The notes under the pieces: model-generated | Database searches by the model: none | What the model was told of the DNA's origin: nothing | Seen by the model: the letters and a program-made list of their open reading frames with translations, nothing else | Assembly (NCBI GenBank): GCA_963743825.1 | Contig: CAVURC010000004.1 | Location: 124,001 to 188,000, forward strand | Length of the DNA: 64,000 nucleotides | From: Sva-07 sp963743825 | GTDB taxonomy: Bacteria; Actinomycetota; Acidimicrobiia; Acidimicrobiales; Ilumatobacteraceae | Direction of reading: 5' to 3' | Made by a program: the position numbers and the translations under genes | In this document: positions 34,953 through 45,005 of the stretch, in pieces | Position numbering within the stretch: the first letter of the stretch is position 1 | Layout: every line of letters starts with the position of its first letter

Positions 34953-37900
34953 AACCGGAGAGGAGTTGGCGGCGGAGGGCGAGGAGTTTGGGGGCGGGTT
35001 CGCCGTCGGACCAGGCGTCGGCGACCAGGACCCGTTCGTACGACTCCCACTCCTGGCGCACTCCTGCGAGGTCGCCGGCCCGAGCGTGGGCCCGCATGCG
35101 CAGCCCGATCAGTTCCTCGTGGCCGGGCAGTACCTGAAGGCCTCGACCCGTCGCCCAGAACACGCCGTCGGTGTCGCCGAGCGACAAGGCATGCCCGGCG
35201 AACTCGGCGGCCGCGGTGATCGCCAGCAACACCAGGTTCGACGTGATCCCCTCGGCATCGGGCCACAGGTAGCTCGTGCCGGCGAACGGCATGTCGCGGA
35301 TCATCGCCACGGCCGGGCGCAGCGTGCCGATCGCCTGCGCCGGAGGTTCGCAGCCGCGCATGCGTCGAGCCGCTCGTTGACGAGGTCGGCATCGGTCACC
35401 ACGGCGGCATGCAGCGGCAGCTGCTCGGTGAGCGTTCGCGCCACCCACTCCTCGCCGTCGTGCGGGCGCCACCAGGCGCGCCAGCCCGCGTCGCGCCTCC
35501 GACACCACGTTGGCGAACGTTGCGTCGCGCACGTCGAGTTCCCAGAGTGCCGTTCGGGCCCCGGTCCGTGTCGCCCGCTCGCGGTGCGTCGCCAGCCAGG
35601 CGATCAGCTCGACGGTCTTCGATCGCTCGAACACTCCCCGGCGTGCCCTGATCATCGGTGATCTCGACGCCACCGAGCAGGCCGACGACGATGCGATGGG
35701 TCATGGGGACGAACTCGACGACGGCATCACCCGGATCGGGGTCCACGTCGTCCGATGCGCTCGGGCGAATCGGCATCATCGGCCCATCGCACGGCGCCGA
35801 GTTCGATCGACTGCAGCTCGCTGTCGGCGTCGGCAAGGACCGCATCGATGGCGACGAGGTCGTCGTTCGACAGGCCGACGGGTGTCAGCTCGATCACCGA
35901 CCCGAATCCGACGAGACGCCACGAGTCGACCGCCCCGACGAGCCGCGTCGGCGCATCCGGGAGCTCGCCGGGAGCGGCAGCCGCCACGAGTCCGATCCCG
36001 TGGCCACCGAGCGGGAGATCCTCGCTCGTGTGGTATCTCGCCTTCGCCGACCAAGATCACGGCGGGCTCCCACATCTCGCCCCCGGTCCGCAACGAGCGC
36101 AGTTCGAACGACGTCCGCTCGTTGTCGACGGTCGTGCCGACCAGTGCCACGGGCCAACTCGAACGCAGCATCGGTCGAGTCGGCGACATGGGCGTTGCGG
36201 TGTCCGAGCAGCACCGGCGCTGGGAGCCCCACCCCGATGAGATGGGCGACCTCGGCGTACATCGACGAGGCGAGCCCGGCCGCGAGCGCCGTGATCACTT
36301 CGTCGGCCTGGTCACGGCGAGCCTCGACCGCCAACGTCCCGCACGCCTCGACGTCGATCAGGACGTCACGCACCGGCCGCTCGTGACCCCGAGTTGCACG
36401 AGCGCCACGCACGGCATGCCGACCTGGCGGGCATCGTCGCTCGACAGCTCGACCGGGACATCGGCGGCCAGCCACCAGTCGTGATCGGCGCCCGTCCACG
36501 GCGCGGGCAGATCGGCGGGTCCCGACAGACGCAGCCCGACGTCGCCGTCCGGCGTCACCTCGACCCACCCGATCTGCGACCCGGTGCCGATGAGCGACCA
36601 TGCAGCGGCGCGGCAGGCGACATCGACACGAAGTGCCCGCTCGCCGGCGTCGATGGCCCGCAATCGACGCTCGGTCTCGACGACCTCCGGTCGAGGCTCA
36701 GGCACCCGATGGCGTGGCATGGCAGCGCGCAATCGTTGGCGGCGACGGACCCCGACCAGCGCCAGCACGCCGGCGGCGAGGAGTGCCGCATGCTCCATCC
36801 GCAGCGGCGACGGCGCCCCGGGTGACTCAGCGGACGCCTGGTCGACGCCCGCCCCGTCGTCGCCACCCACCCCGGCGGGGACGGTGCTGGTCGTGCTCGG
36901 TCGAACTCGGCTGGGCCGTGGTAGCGCTCGTGATGCTCGTCGGAACGGTGCTGCGCTGTGGTCGTCGGTGTCGTCACGCTCGGGATGGCTCGGCTTCTGT
37001 GACGACCACAGCGAGCGGGGCGTCGATCTCGGGTGGAACAATGACCTCCGGTGCCTCAGGTGGTGCGCCCTGCACAAGGTCGGCCGGGACCTCGGCAGCG
37101 GTCTCCGGCGCCGGTCAGGTCGAGTTCCCAGCCGGGCAGGATCAGGTCGGGATCGTCGAACGTGCGGCCGCCACCCATGTCGTCGCCGGCGTTGTCCTCC
37201 CAGATCTCGGGCCATGCCGTCTGGATCACCGAGTTGCTCGTCGGCGATGTCCCAGAGCGTGTCGCCGCGCTGCACGATGTAGGTATCGCCTCGGACGGAC
37301 CGTGTCACCTCGGTGGGTCGAACGTCCGGCGCCGTGACCAGATGTGCGGGGATCTGCAGCACCCAGCCGGCCTCGATGTACGCGGCGGTCGTGAAGCGCT
37401 GACCCGGGCCCACGGTGGCGTCGAGATTGGCGTCGACGATCGACTCGGCGATGTCCGATCACGCTGCCGCCGTTGGCGGCTGCCGAGTCGCTCGGCGATC
37501 GAGTACACCGATTCGCCGGGCTGGACGACGTGCGTCACCATCGACACTCACTGGTGGTGGTGCAATGTTCGGCGTGGGCGTCACGGCGTGCCTCCGACGC
37601 CGTCGATCTCGGCGACGGCACTCGGTGTCGCCCGACCCGACAGTGACGTCGCGATCGACGGCGAGGAGGTCGACAGCGGGATCAGGACGATCAGTCCGAC
37701 GGCGATGAACCGAGCGATCCGTTGCGCCCATCCGAGCCCACGCACCGACGGCGTCGGCAGTCCGCGATGGCGAACCAGGTGCACCACTTCGAGCACGGTC
37801 GTGACCACGATCACGGCGATGGCGGCCCAGGCCGCGCAGAGACTCAGCCGGATCAGGCCGTCGATGACGGTGTCGTCGGCGATCGGCCGCGTCAGGCTCG

Positions 37901-38069
37901 ACGCAGCGTCGTCGCCGAACCATCCGAGATCGACACCGGCGAGCGGATTGGCCGACCCGAACCGGGCTCGCGACACCGCGATCAGGCCGAGCGGAATGAC
38001 GACGACCAGGGCGACGAGCGCGGCGATCGACGCCAGCACTCTGCCGAGGTCGACGGAGCCCCGTCTCAT
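34951..38069 (-). CDS. Large membrane LysM-BTAD protein, last gene of the Tad operon, frame broken many times
   Basis: About 1035 residues, rebuilt over at least six breaks. In order: N-terminal helices (VLASIAALVALVVVIPLGL; SLCAAWAAIAVIVVTTVLEV; FIAVGLIVLIPL), LysM 1 (VVQPGESVYSIAERLG), LysM 2 (YIVQRGDTLWDIADEQLGDPD, then FDDPDLILPGWELDL), a Pro/Thr-rich linker, a further helix (AALLAAGVLALVGVRRR), a long middle region, and a C-terminal winged-helix plus bacterial transcriptional activator domain (GVFERSKTVELIAWLATHRE ... GLQVLPGHEELIGLRMRAHA). This architecture is known next to actinobacterial Tad loci. GGGGAAG precedes ATG 38069. Perhaps it couples the cell wall to regulation; the mechanism is unknown. 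Confidence 0.75.
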
Positions 38070-38154
38070 CTCTTCCCCTTCCATTCGGTCGCCCTCCGAT
38101 TGCTGCCGCGCGCACGACCAGTCGGCAACGTCGACCGCCGGAGGGAAAGCCGGC

Positions 38155-38613
38155 TCACGGTGCCCGCGCCGCTCGGACGGTGCCCGCGCCGGTGACGGTG
38201 ACACCGCCATCGGTGATCACGACCGTGACCGCCACGCGATCAGCATCGATGTCGATCGAGGTGATCGAACCGTCCACCTCGTAGCTCGCGAAGAGTGCAT
38301 CCGCCGTAGCTGTTGCTGCCTGCCGCGCCGCCCGCTCGTCGATGGCCCGGGAGTCGGCGTCGTTGCGCAGGTCGGCGATCGATGCCGCCTGAGCCCCGGA
38401 TCGAGCTGCTTGGAATGCGATCGACTGGGCCGCCGATCGGTTCGACACGCCCCGATCCACGTCACGGGCCAGCCAGACCATTCCGAGGAACGTGAACGCG
38501 AAGATCAACACGATCCCCGCGACCAGTCCGGAGCCCCGCTCACCCCGGAGCCGATCGGATGTGACGATTGGTGTCTGACACCAATCGTCACATCGCGTGT
38601 GGTGGGCGGTCAT
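38155..38613 (-). CDS. TadE/TadG-like pseudopilin, third of three
   Basis: 152 residues. After about 30 polar residues comes RGSGLVAGIVLIFAFTFLGMVWLARD, the single N-terminal membrane helix of TadE-like proteins, then an Ala-rich helix (SIAFQAARSGAQAASIADL) and a small beta domain. ATG overlaps the previous stop (ATGA). The N-terminal CDDWCQTPIVTS is encoded by a perfect palindrome (38558-38594) inside the gene. A start without that element is not available in frame. Confidence 0.7.
   Translation of the reverse strand: MTAHHTRCDDWCQTPIVTSDRLRGERGSGLVAGIVLIFAFTFLGMVWLARDVDRGVSNRSAAQSIAFQAARSGAQAASIADLRNDADSRAIDERAARQAATATADALFASYEVDGSITSIDIDADRVAVTVVITDGGVTVTGAGTVRAARAP
38558..38594. repeat. 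Perfect 37-bp palindrome centred on GTCTGAC, inside a coding sequence
   Basis: 18-nt arms (GATGTGACGATTGGTGTC) around one T. It lies in the 5' part of the third TadE-like gene, in frame, adding about 12 codons. Confidence 0.85.
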
Positions 38614-39029
38614 GGTGATGCCTCGGTGGCTCGGAGGGGGTCGATCGCGGCGAAGGCCGTCGCCGTGGTCGGACCCGATGACGGAGGGTCGATGAGTTCG
38701 AGACCATTGCCCGACACCGTGCACGACACCGTCACGGCCACCTGACCGCCCGGCCCGAACGCCGACGTGTCGACCGACACCTGCGGCGCCGAGCACGACG
38801 ACCGGTCGACGAGCATCGCTGCTCCGACCTGCTGCGCCGCCGCAACCGCCGCGGCCGGACTGCGTTCCTGCGCCGCAGCCTGAGCGGCCGCTTCTGCGGC
38901 ACTCTGCGCCGTGGCACGGCTGTCGACACCACGGCCGAGGAACACGATCACCAGCGCCAGGCCGATCGCGGCGGGGGCCAACAGTGCCAGGCCGAGCGCA
39001 TCGGCCGAACCCCGATCACGCTGGCTCAC
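38610..39029 (-). CDS. TadE/TadG-like pseudopilin, second of three
   Basis: 139 residues. DRGSADALGLALLAPAAIGLALVIVFLGRGVD is a TadE-type N-terminal segment (one quoted run of the helix: LALLAPAAIGLALVIVFLG), then an Ala-rich helix and a beta domain with two cysteines (SSCSAPQV, VSCTVS). GTG start overlaps the upstream stop (GTGA); the stop overlaps the next start (ATGA). Minor component or assembly factor of the Tad pilus. Confidence 0.75.
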   Translation of the reverse strand: MSQRDRGSADALGLALLAPAAIGLALVIVFLGRGVDSRATAQSAAEAAAQAAAQERSPAAAVAAAQQVGAAMLVDRSSCSAPQVSVDTSAFGPGGQVAVTVSCTVSGNGLELIDPPSSGPTTATAFAAIDPLRATEASP

Positions 39030-39439
39030 GGCGTCAACTCCTCGATGGGCACGGCCGAGGAGACCGACAGATCCGTCGACGTTCCCCGGATGATGCCGGG
39101 AGCGTCGGCGGTCACCGTCACCGTCACGACGCCAGCGGCGGACGTCGCAGTCACGGCCACGTTGCGCAGGTCGGTGTCGGCCTCGAGCACCGCGGTGGCC
39201 GACGCCTCGGCGTCGCCAGCGGGCATGGCCGACCTCGCGACGAGAGCCGCCGTGTCACACGCCACCACCCGCGCTTCTGTCTTCCGCGTGGCTTCCATCG
39301 CGGCCTGGAACGCAGCGAACGCCAGGATCACGAACATCGGCGTGAGCAACGCCACCGACAACGACGTCGCCGCGCCCGAGTCGCCTCGCAAACGGCGCGT
39401 CGAGCTGTCAGCACCCGACGGTTCGGCGACGTCGAGCAT
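39026..39439 (-). CDS. TadE/TadG-like pseudopilin, first of three
   Basis: 137 residues from ATG 39439. RLRGDSGAATSLSVALLT opens a membrane helix (SVALLTPMFVILAFAAFQAAM), then a helical stalk with a Cys (VVACDTAALVARSAM) and a C-terminal beta domain rich in Val/Thr/Ala. Starts 5 nt after the Flp-like gene. Confidence 0.75.
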   Translation of the reverse strand: MLDVAEPSGADSSTRRLRGDSGAATSLSVALLTPMFVILAFAAFQAAMEATRKTEARVVACDTAALVARSAMPAGDAEASATAVLEADTDLRNVAVTATSAAGVVTVTVTADAPGIIRGTSTDLSVSSAVPIEELTP

Positions 39440-39444
39440 GTGGT

Positions 39445-39684
39445 TCAGGGAGCCGAGGGTGACTGGACCGGCGTGCTGGCCGTGTCGCGTATCTGGCTCC
39501 AGATGATCGCAGCCACGACGGCGACGCTGATCGCTGCCGCCGCATACCACAGCACCTGTTCGATCGAGACCGCGCCGCGATCTCGGTCGGTGTCGAGCTC
39601 GGGAACCAGCCCGCCGACGGCGCCACGGATGGCGGTGACCAGTGCGGCAACCATGCCGGTGAAGAGGAGCATCGGATCGTGCAT
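39445..39684 (-). CDS. Flp-type pilin or small Tad membrane protein
   Basis: 79 residues. RDRGAVSIEQVLWYAAAAI matches the GA[V/M]S-E-[Q/Y] cleavage region and helix of actinobacterial Flp pilins, with a preceding hydrophobic segment. GGAGG 7 nt before ATG is the strongest ribosome site in the Tad operon, as expected for the major subunit. It lies between tadC and the TadE-like genes. An alternative is a DUF4244-like protein. Confidence 0.6.
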   Translation of the reverse strand: MHDPMLLFTGMVAALVTAIRGAVGGLVPELDTDRDRGAVSIEQVLWYAAAAISVAVVAAIIWSQIRDTASTPVQSPSAP

Positions 39685-39713
39685 TCTCGGTACCTCCAGA
39701 TGTGATCGGTTGG

Positions 39714-40582
39714 TCAGTTCAGAGTGAGGGCGGGATAGATGATGAGGGCCATGAACAGCAGCGCCATTGCGACGAGGGGCGGTGTGATCTTGTCGTTGCG
39801 GACGCGGCGGCAGCCTCCTGTTCGGCGGCGAGCGTCGAACGCAACGTGGCGCACTTCGCGCTCAGGCTGCGCGCCACGGGTGCGCCCTCGTTCGCCGACA
39901 GCGTTGCCGTAGCGGCGACCTGATCGAGTTCGACGAGCCCGTAGTCGTCGGCCACGAGTTCGAGCGCGCGCACGAGGCTCCGACCGGTCGTGGCCACCTC
40001 CCGCATCCGCCGCCGGAGTTCGCGGAACAACAACCCGTCGCCTGCGTGGGCCGCCTGTTCGAGGGCGCCCTCGTAGCCCGTGTTGCCGGCCAGCAGCATC
40101 GTGACCATGTCGAGATACGCGCCGAGCTGATGACGCAGGTCGACAGCGACATCCGCGCTGCGCGCCATCGCGTCGGAATGCACGAGCAGTGGCAACAGCG
40201 CAGCGGTGGCCAGTGCGAGTACGGCGGGGACCCACACGCCGATCGACATGATGCCGGCCATCTGGAGCGCGCCGAGTGCGAGCGACGGCAGAACCAGCCC
40301 GGCGAGCGCGGCGAGCACGAGGAGCCCGACGTGCACGTCGACGGGTCGTCCGATCAGACGGAGCGGCTGCACCCACGCGTCGGCCCAGTCGCCGCGCCGA
40401 CCCACTGCTTCACCGAGGCGTTCGGCGATGCCCGAGTCGGCGGGGGTGTGCCGTGCGGAGCGATGCAGGTGCTGCACCGCCTGTGACACCGTTGGACGGG
40501 GCTGGGCCCAACCCGTTGCGATCAACCACGCACCGACACACACGACCGCGCTCGCCAGGACGAGCCAGCCGGTGACTCTCAC
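39714..40582 (-). CDS. tadC: Tad pilus membrane protein TadC, frame broken near the end
   Basis: About 290 residues. N-terminal helix (GWLVLASAVVCVGAWLI), further helices (VGLLVLAALAGLVLPSLAL; VPAVLALATAALLPLL), then the T2SSF cytoplasmic domain (LGAYLDMVTMLLAGNTGYE ... ELRRRMREVATTG). Break near 39790, after which the protein ends with the last helix VAMALLFMALIIYPALTLN. GTG start overlaps the tadB stop. Pairs with TadB as the membrane platform. Confidence 0.85.
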
Positions 40583-41440
40583 CGCCGGTGCCCGATCGGA
40601 TCGTCGCTGCGCACCGGGGCTTCGGCTGTGGTCAGGAACCGGCTCGGGCGCGGAAAGTGAGCGAGTCGCTGCACGCGCACGAGCAACAGTGCGTACATGG
40701 CGAGCACGGCGCCGAGGAACAACTGCCCGCCGGCGGTGTCGTAGGGGGCGAGGTACTCGGCGCGCCCGAACACGAGAACGGCGACGATCAGCGAACCCAT
40801 GATGAGTGTCAGCAGCGTCACCTCGCGCTGGATCGGTGCTCGCTCGGCTTCGACCAATCGGCGTCGGTCGGCTTGACGGCGGGCCTGCTCGGCGAGCGAG
40901 CTGAGCACCGAGGCGGTGCGGGCACCGCGTTGCACGGCGATCAGCAACCCGGCGGCGACGAGATCGCCCAGCGGGTCATCGAGATCGTCGGCGAATCGCC
41001 GGAAGACGACGTCGGGGTCCTGGCGGCCCAATCCGGCGGCGAGGCGGCGGACCTGCGGCTGGATCACCGGCGGACAGGTCGCCACCGTGGCATTGATCGC
41101 CCCGACCGGCTGATCGCCCGCCACCAACACGTCGCGGAGGTTCTCGATCCACGACGCCAAGGCATCGGTGCGTTCGACGTCGCTGATCGCCCGTCGGTCA
41201 CGACGTTGCCATCGACCGACAGCGAACCAACACCCGATGGCCACGACCAGCGATGCGATGAACCACCCGGAGAAGGTGAGCACCAATGCACCCACACCCA
41301 CGGCCGCAAGACTCCGGCGGGACGAGATCGACATCGAACGGCCGTCGTGCACGAGGGGGCCGGTCGGGTCCGAACAGGACCACCACTGCAGCGATCCCCG
41401 CCACCGTCGAGATCACCAGGATGGCCGACTCGAGCTTCAC
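40579..41440 (-). CDS. tadB: Tad pilus membrane protein TadB, frame broken near the start
   Basis: About 285 residues. Starts with helix ESAILVISTVAGIAAVVVLF. A break near 41320 leads into SLAAVGVGALVLTFSGWF, then a T2SSF domain (WIENLRDVLVAGDQPVGAI ... VAAGLLIAVQRGARTASVL) and two C-terminal helices. GTG start overlaps the tadA (ATPase) stop by GTGA. Confidence 0.85.
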
Positions 41441-42810
41441 CGGGGGCCTCCCGCGAACAGATCGGGTCGGTAGCCGGCGAGGCGCAGCCGATTCAGATGG
41501 CGTTGCGACAGCGGTGCGACCTGGACGAGCTCATCGGTGTCGTCGACGGTCCACACTTCGGTGCTCGCCACACCGCCGGCTTCGCCGAGCCCACCCACCT
41601 CGATGATCGACGTCACCCGCCGCACCGCCGCCTGCTCCTCCACGGCGTTGCGCACGAGGTCGATGTGCACCACGAAATCCACGGTTTGAGCGATGAGGGA
41701 CCACACCGCGAACTCCGGCAGGCTCGTGTTGGACTTCGACACGTAGTACGCCAGACGCTGCAGGACGATGTCGGCGGTGTGGGCGTGGATGGTTGCGAGT
41801 GACCCGCGTTTGCACATCGACGCCACGTCGAGCATGTCGAGCGCCTCGTCCTCGACGAGTTCGCCCACCACCACGCGGTCGGGGTTGAGGCGCCGCGTCA
41901 ACTCCACCAACTGGCGCGTCGTGATCTCGCCCTCGCCCTCGGAGTTGGCGTGACGGGTGAAGAGGGCCGGTGCATCAGGGTGCCGGGGGTCGTCCTCGAG
42001 TCGGAGTTCGAGGAGGTTCTTCTCCACGGTGATGATGCGCTCCAGTGGCGACACCTCGCCGAGCAGTTCGGTGAGCAGCGTGGTCTTGCCGGCCCCCGGC
42101 GGCCCCGACACCAGGATCGTGAATCCGCACCGCACCAGGGCGCGCAACTGCGCGACGAGGGTGTGCGGGAACAGGCCGAGATCGGCGAGTCCGGCGAGGC
42201 CCACCTGGCGGACCACGAAGCGACGGATCGCCAGGCGGGGATGGGTCGACACGCCGTGTTCGCCAGAACCTCCCAGGACCATCACGATGCGGGCGCCGTC
42301 ACGAGACTGCAGCGTGAGCATCGGCGAGGACGTGTCGAGCCGACCCTCGCCGGTGCCGGTCATCCGCAGCGCCATCCGCTTCTGGAAGGCAGTCAGCTCC
42401 GCGGCCGAGGTCCACAGTGAACCGACGTCGACCTTGCGGCCGTCGGTGTAGGTGACCCAGGTGGAGTCGGGACCGTTGACGTCGATCTCCTCGACGTCGG
42501 GATCGCTGATGAACGGTTCCAACGGCCCGGCACCCGTGAGGTCGGCGACCACCCGGGCGCGGACGTGCTGCTCGTGGCCGATCGAGAGCGGCCGCTCGCC
42601 GCGGTGGAGGCGCTCCTCGTTGACGGTGGCGATCTCGTCGCCGATCCAGGCACCCACCAGCAGTTGTTGACGCCGCTCGTCGGTGGCGAGCGCCATCCCC
42701 GGCGCGCGTCGTGTGGAGCGCTGCGTATCGTCGTGTTCGATGGCCTCGATCAAGCGATTCGCGACGCGATCGGTCACGAGGCTCACCGTGGCGCGTGACT
42801 CGATCGACAT
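41437..42810 (-). CDS. cpaF: Tad pilus secretion ATPase (CpaF/TadA)
   Basis: 457 residues, unbroken. N-terminal all-helical domain, then PDVEEIDVNGPDSTWV, Walker A GPPGAGKTT (about residue 235), Glu switch ITVEKNLLEL (usual E), Walker B RVVVGELVEDE, His box SLATIHAHTA. It drives assembly of Flp-type pili. Not related in function to the tRNA deaminase tadA at 23.7 kb. Confidence 0.93.
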   Translation of the reverse strand: MSIESRATVSLVTDRVANRLIEAIEHDDTQRSTRRAPGMALATDERRQQLLVGAWIGDEIATVNEERLHRGERPLSIGHEQHVRARVVADLTGAGPLEPFISDPDVEEIDVNGPDSTWVTYTDGRKVDVGSLWTSAAELTAFQKRMALRMTGTGEGRLDTSSPMLTLQSRDGARIVMVLGGSGEHGVSTHPRLAIRRFVVRQVGLAGLADLGLFPHTLVAQLRALVRCGFTILVSGPPGAGKTTLLTELLGEVSPLERIITVEKNLLELRLEDDPRHPDAPALFTRHANSEGEGEITTRQLVELTRRLNPDRVVVGELVEDEALDMLDVASMCKRGSLATIHAHTADIVLQRLAYYVSKSNTSLPEFAVWSLIAQTVDFVVHIDLVRNAVEEQAAVRRVTSIIEVGGLGEAGGVASTEVWTVDDTDELVQVAPLSQRHLNRLRLAGYRPDLFAGGPR

Positions 42811-42834
42811 CGCCGGGGGCGCGTCCGTTCCGAC

Positions 42835-43618
42835 TCACGACGACGTTCCGAGCGTGGTGGAAACCGATCGCCGTCCGATCGCGAGGCGGGCCGCCGCGTT
42901 CGCGGCCGAGCGCATGAGCGGAAGGCGCCGCAGACGACTGGCCGACACGCCGGCGCGCCCGGCCAGCACGGCCGCGGCCAGAGGATCGTCTGCGAGCGTG
43001 ACCACTTCAGCGAGCGCGCCCGGGACGCACGTGTCGACGTGCGCTGCGATCTCGGCGGGGTCGAACGGCTCCGTGCCCACGACGGCGAGCATCAAGGTGG
43101 GCGCGGTCGGTCCGAGGCGTTCGACCAGTTCGACGAGCCGTTCGAGACGCACTGCTTCCGCCGCGGCCGACGTTGCGCGGCTGGCGGTGCACGACCAGCG
43201 TGATCGTGGCAGACCCCACGACTGCCGGGACGGCATCGCCCGGATGTCGACGACCGACGTCGGCGAACACGATGACATCGCCTGTGGCCAGCGCGGGCAC
43301 GACCACCACGCTCGCCTCCTCGATCGCCCGCCGGGCGGGGAGTGCTCGCAGCGGTGCGGCGATGAAGTGAATCCCGGACACGCTGCGATGCGTCATGGCC
43401 GACACCGTCGAGATCACCGCGCCGTCCGAAGCACCCAAGCCGCCGCTGTTCGCCACGATCGTCGCGAGCGACGGCGTGCTCGGCGTGTCGAGCCAACCGG
43501 CGAGCGACCCGCCCGACGGATCGGCCTCGAGCACGAGCACGTCGTCACCGGGCCAGACGGCAGCCAACGCGATGCACGTGGTCGTGGTGCAGTCACCGAT
43601 GACGGCGATGATGGTCAT
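42835..43618 (-). CDS. MinD/CpaE-like protein (TadZ), frame broken
   Basis: About 260 residues over one break near 43180. The P-loop position reads VIGDCTTTTCIALAA, a weakened form of the deviant Walker A (KGGxGKT), followed by LEADPSGGSLAGWLD, IHFIAAPLRALPARR and a late VIVFADVGRR. This fits the degenerate ATPases that place Tad systems at the pole (CpaE/TadZ). Loss of the lysines suggests it may not hydrolyse ATP. Confidence 0.7.
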
Positions 43619-44265
43619 GGCCCACCATCGGGCTGGGCGGCGGGGTCGTCGGTCGGTTCCGCGAGCAGGACACGCACGTCGTCGGCTGCAGCGACCGTGG
43701 CAGCCTCGCTCGTGTCGACCTCGACCGACAGCGATTCGACACCCAGCGCCGAACTCGTCGCCACGGGCAACCCCACGACGCGGGCGCTGATGGAGGTCGG
43801 ACCGACCTCGCCGGGAATCACCAGCACGATCGCCGCCCGTTCGCGCACACCAATCGGCAGCGTTCCCTCGCCGACCTGGATGGCCACGACCGAACTGCCG
43901 GCGCTCACGAGGGGCGTCGACTGAAGTGCTTCGGCGGTGACCAGGGAACCCGAAACGAGTCGCACCTTCGCATAGCTGCCCACGAGTGACTCGAGCTGGT
44001 CACCGGCGACGAGATTGACCGTCGAGTCGGCGTCCACTTCGACGGTGCGGAGCATGTCGGCCGTGAGTTGCTCGCCCGCGGGCACGTCGCGAACCACCTG
44101 CACCACAGGCTCTGCGCTGTCGAGGCTCGAGTAGACGAAGATGTTGCCGCCGATCGCGATCGCCGCCAGGAGTACGCCGAGCGCGATGCGGGTGTGACGT
44201 CGCGACGCCGGCCTGAAGCCGCGCCCTGATGCATCGCCGGGTGGTGGCACTCGCGCGTCGGTCAT
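43615..44265 (-). CDS. cpaB: SAF-domain protein, CpaB/RcpC-like
   Basis: 216 residues. One N-terminal helix (IALGVLLAAIAIGGNIFVYS), then a SAF domain (VVRDVPAGEQLTADMLRTVEV ... AKVRLVSGSLVTAEAL). Periplasmic pilus assembly factor of Tad systems. Overlaps its neighbours by 4 nt on both sides. C-terminal 40 residues acidic and Pro-rich. Confidence 0.85.
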   Translation of the reverse strand: MTDARVPPPGDASGRGFRPASRRHTRIALGVLLAAIAIGGNIFVYSSLDSAEPVVQVVRDVPAGEQLTADMLRTVEVDADSTVNLVAGDQLESLVGSYAKVRLVSGSLVTAEALQSTPLVSAGSSVVAIQVGEGTLPIGVRERAAIVLVIPGEVGPTSISARVVGLPVATSSALGVESLSVEVDTSEAATVAAADDVRVLLAEPTDDPAAQPDGGP

Positions 44266-44773
44266 GGTGTTGCTCCCATCGACGTGATTGCGTCGGCCGC
44301 CAGAGCGATCGCCGCGCCCATCACGAGGAATGGTCCGAACGGGATCGTTCGCATGCGACCGACGATGCCGATGGTTGCCGCAAGTCCCGCGGCCAGGGTC
44401 AGACCGGCCACTGCCAGCCTCCAGTCGACCGAACCGACGGCGGCACCGAGGACGAGGGAGGCCTTGACGTCACCGAATCCCATCGAGTGCGGGCGACACG
44501 AGGTGCAGGAGCAGGATCGGGCCGGCCATGACGGCGGCGCCGAGCAGCACGCTGGACGACTCGACGGACTGTCCGAACACCCACGCCGCCCAGGCGGTGG
44601 CTGCGAGGACGTGCGGCGGCGAACGCGACCCATCGGTCGGGGAGGCGACGCTCACGAAGGTCGATGACGGCCGCCGGCACCATCGCCACGACGGTCACTG
44701 CTCGCCACTCGCTGCGTTGCGTCACCGAGACGCGATGCACGACGGCGACACAGGCTGCGACGACCACCACCAC
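44262..44773 (-). CDS. Minimal prepilin peptidase (CpaA/TadV type), frame broken
   Basis: About 170 residues over two breaks (near 44640 and 44490). The two catalytic aspartates of the A24 family are present in AVIDLRERRLPD and GFGDVK (GxGD). The zinc/methyltransferase N-terminal domain of PilD is absent, as in TadV. C-terminal helices end IPFGPFLVMGAAIALAADAI. First gene of the Tad operon as read. GTG 44773 is a guess within a run of GTG codons. Confidence 0.7.
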
Positions 44774-45005
44774 ACCCGGCCGACCCGAGCCGCGTGCCGG
44801 ACAGTTCGCCTCGGATTCGCAACGACCGGAGTGATCGCCCGATCGGGAACTCGTAGTGAAACCCCCAACCGCCTCCCCTTCTCCCCGCCACGTCGAGCGC
44901 GAGAATTTCCGACCATAGTGCGCCCCGGAGTGTCGATTTTCCGTCGGAACTCATGGCCACCTCACGCGAGTAGGGGCTCGGCAACCGAGCGACGGAACCC
45001 GAATT
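44774..45005 (-). other. Upstream region of the Tad operon
   Basis: No gene I can defend. ATG 44954 with GAGG upstream opens MSSDGKSTLRGALWSEILAL and about 60 residues before the sequence becomes Gly/Arg-rich, and may be a lost N-terminal part of the peptidase gene or a short leader ORF. A TATGGT hexamer is visible at about 44915 on the minus strand. Confidence 0.3.
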
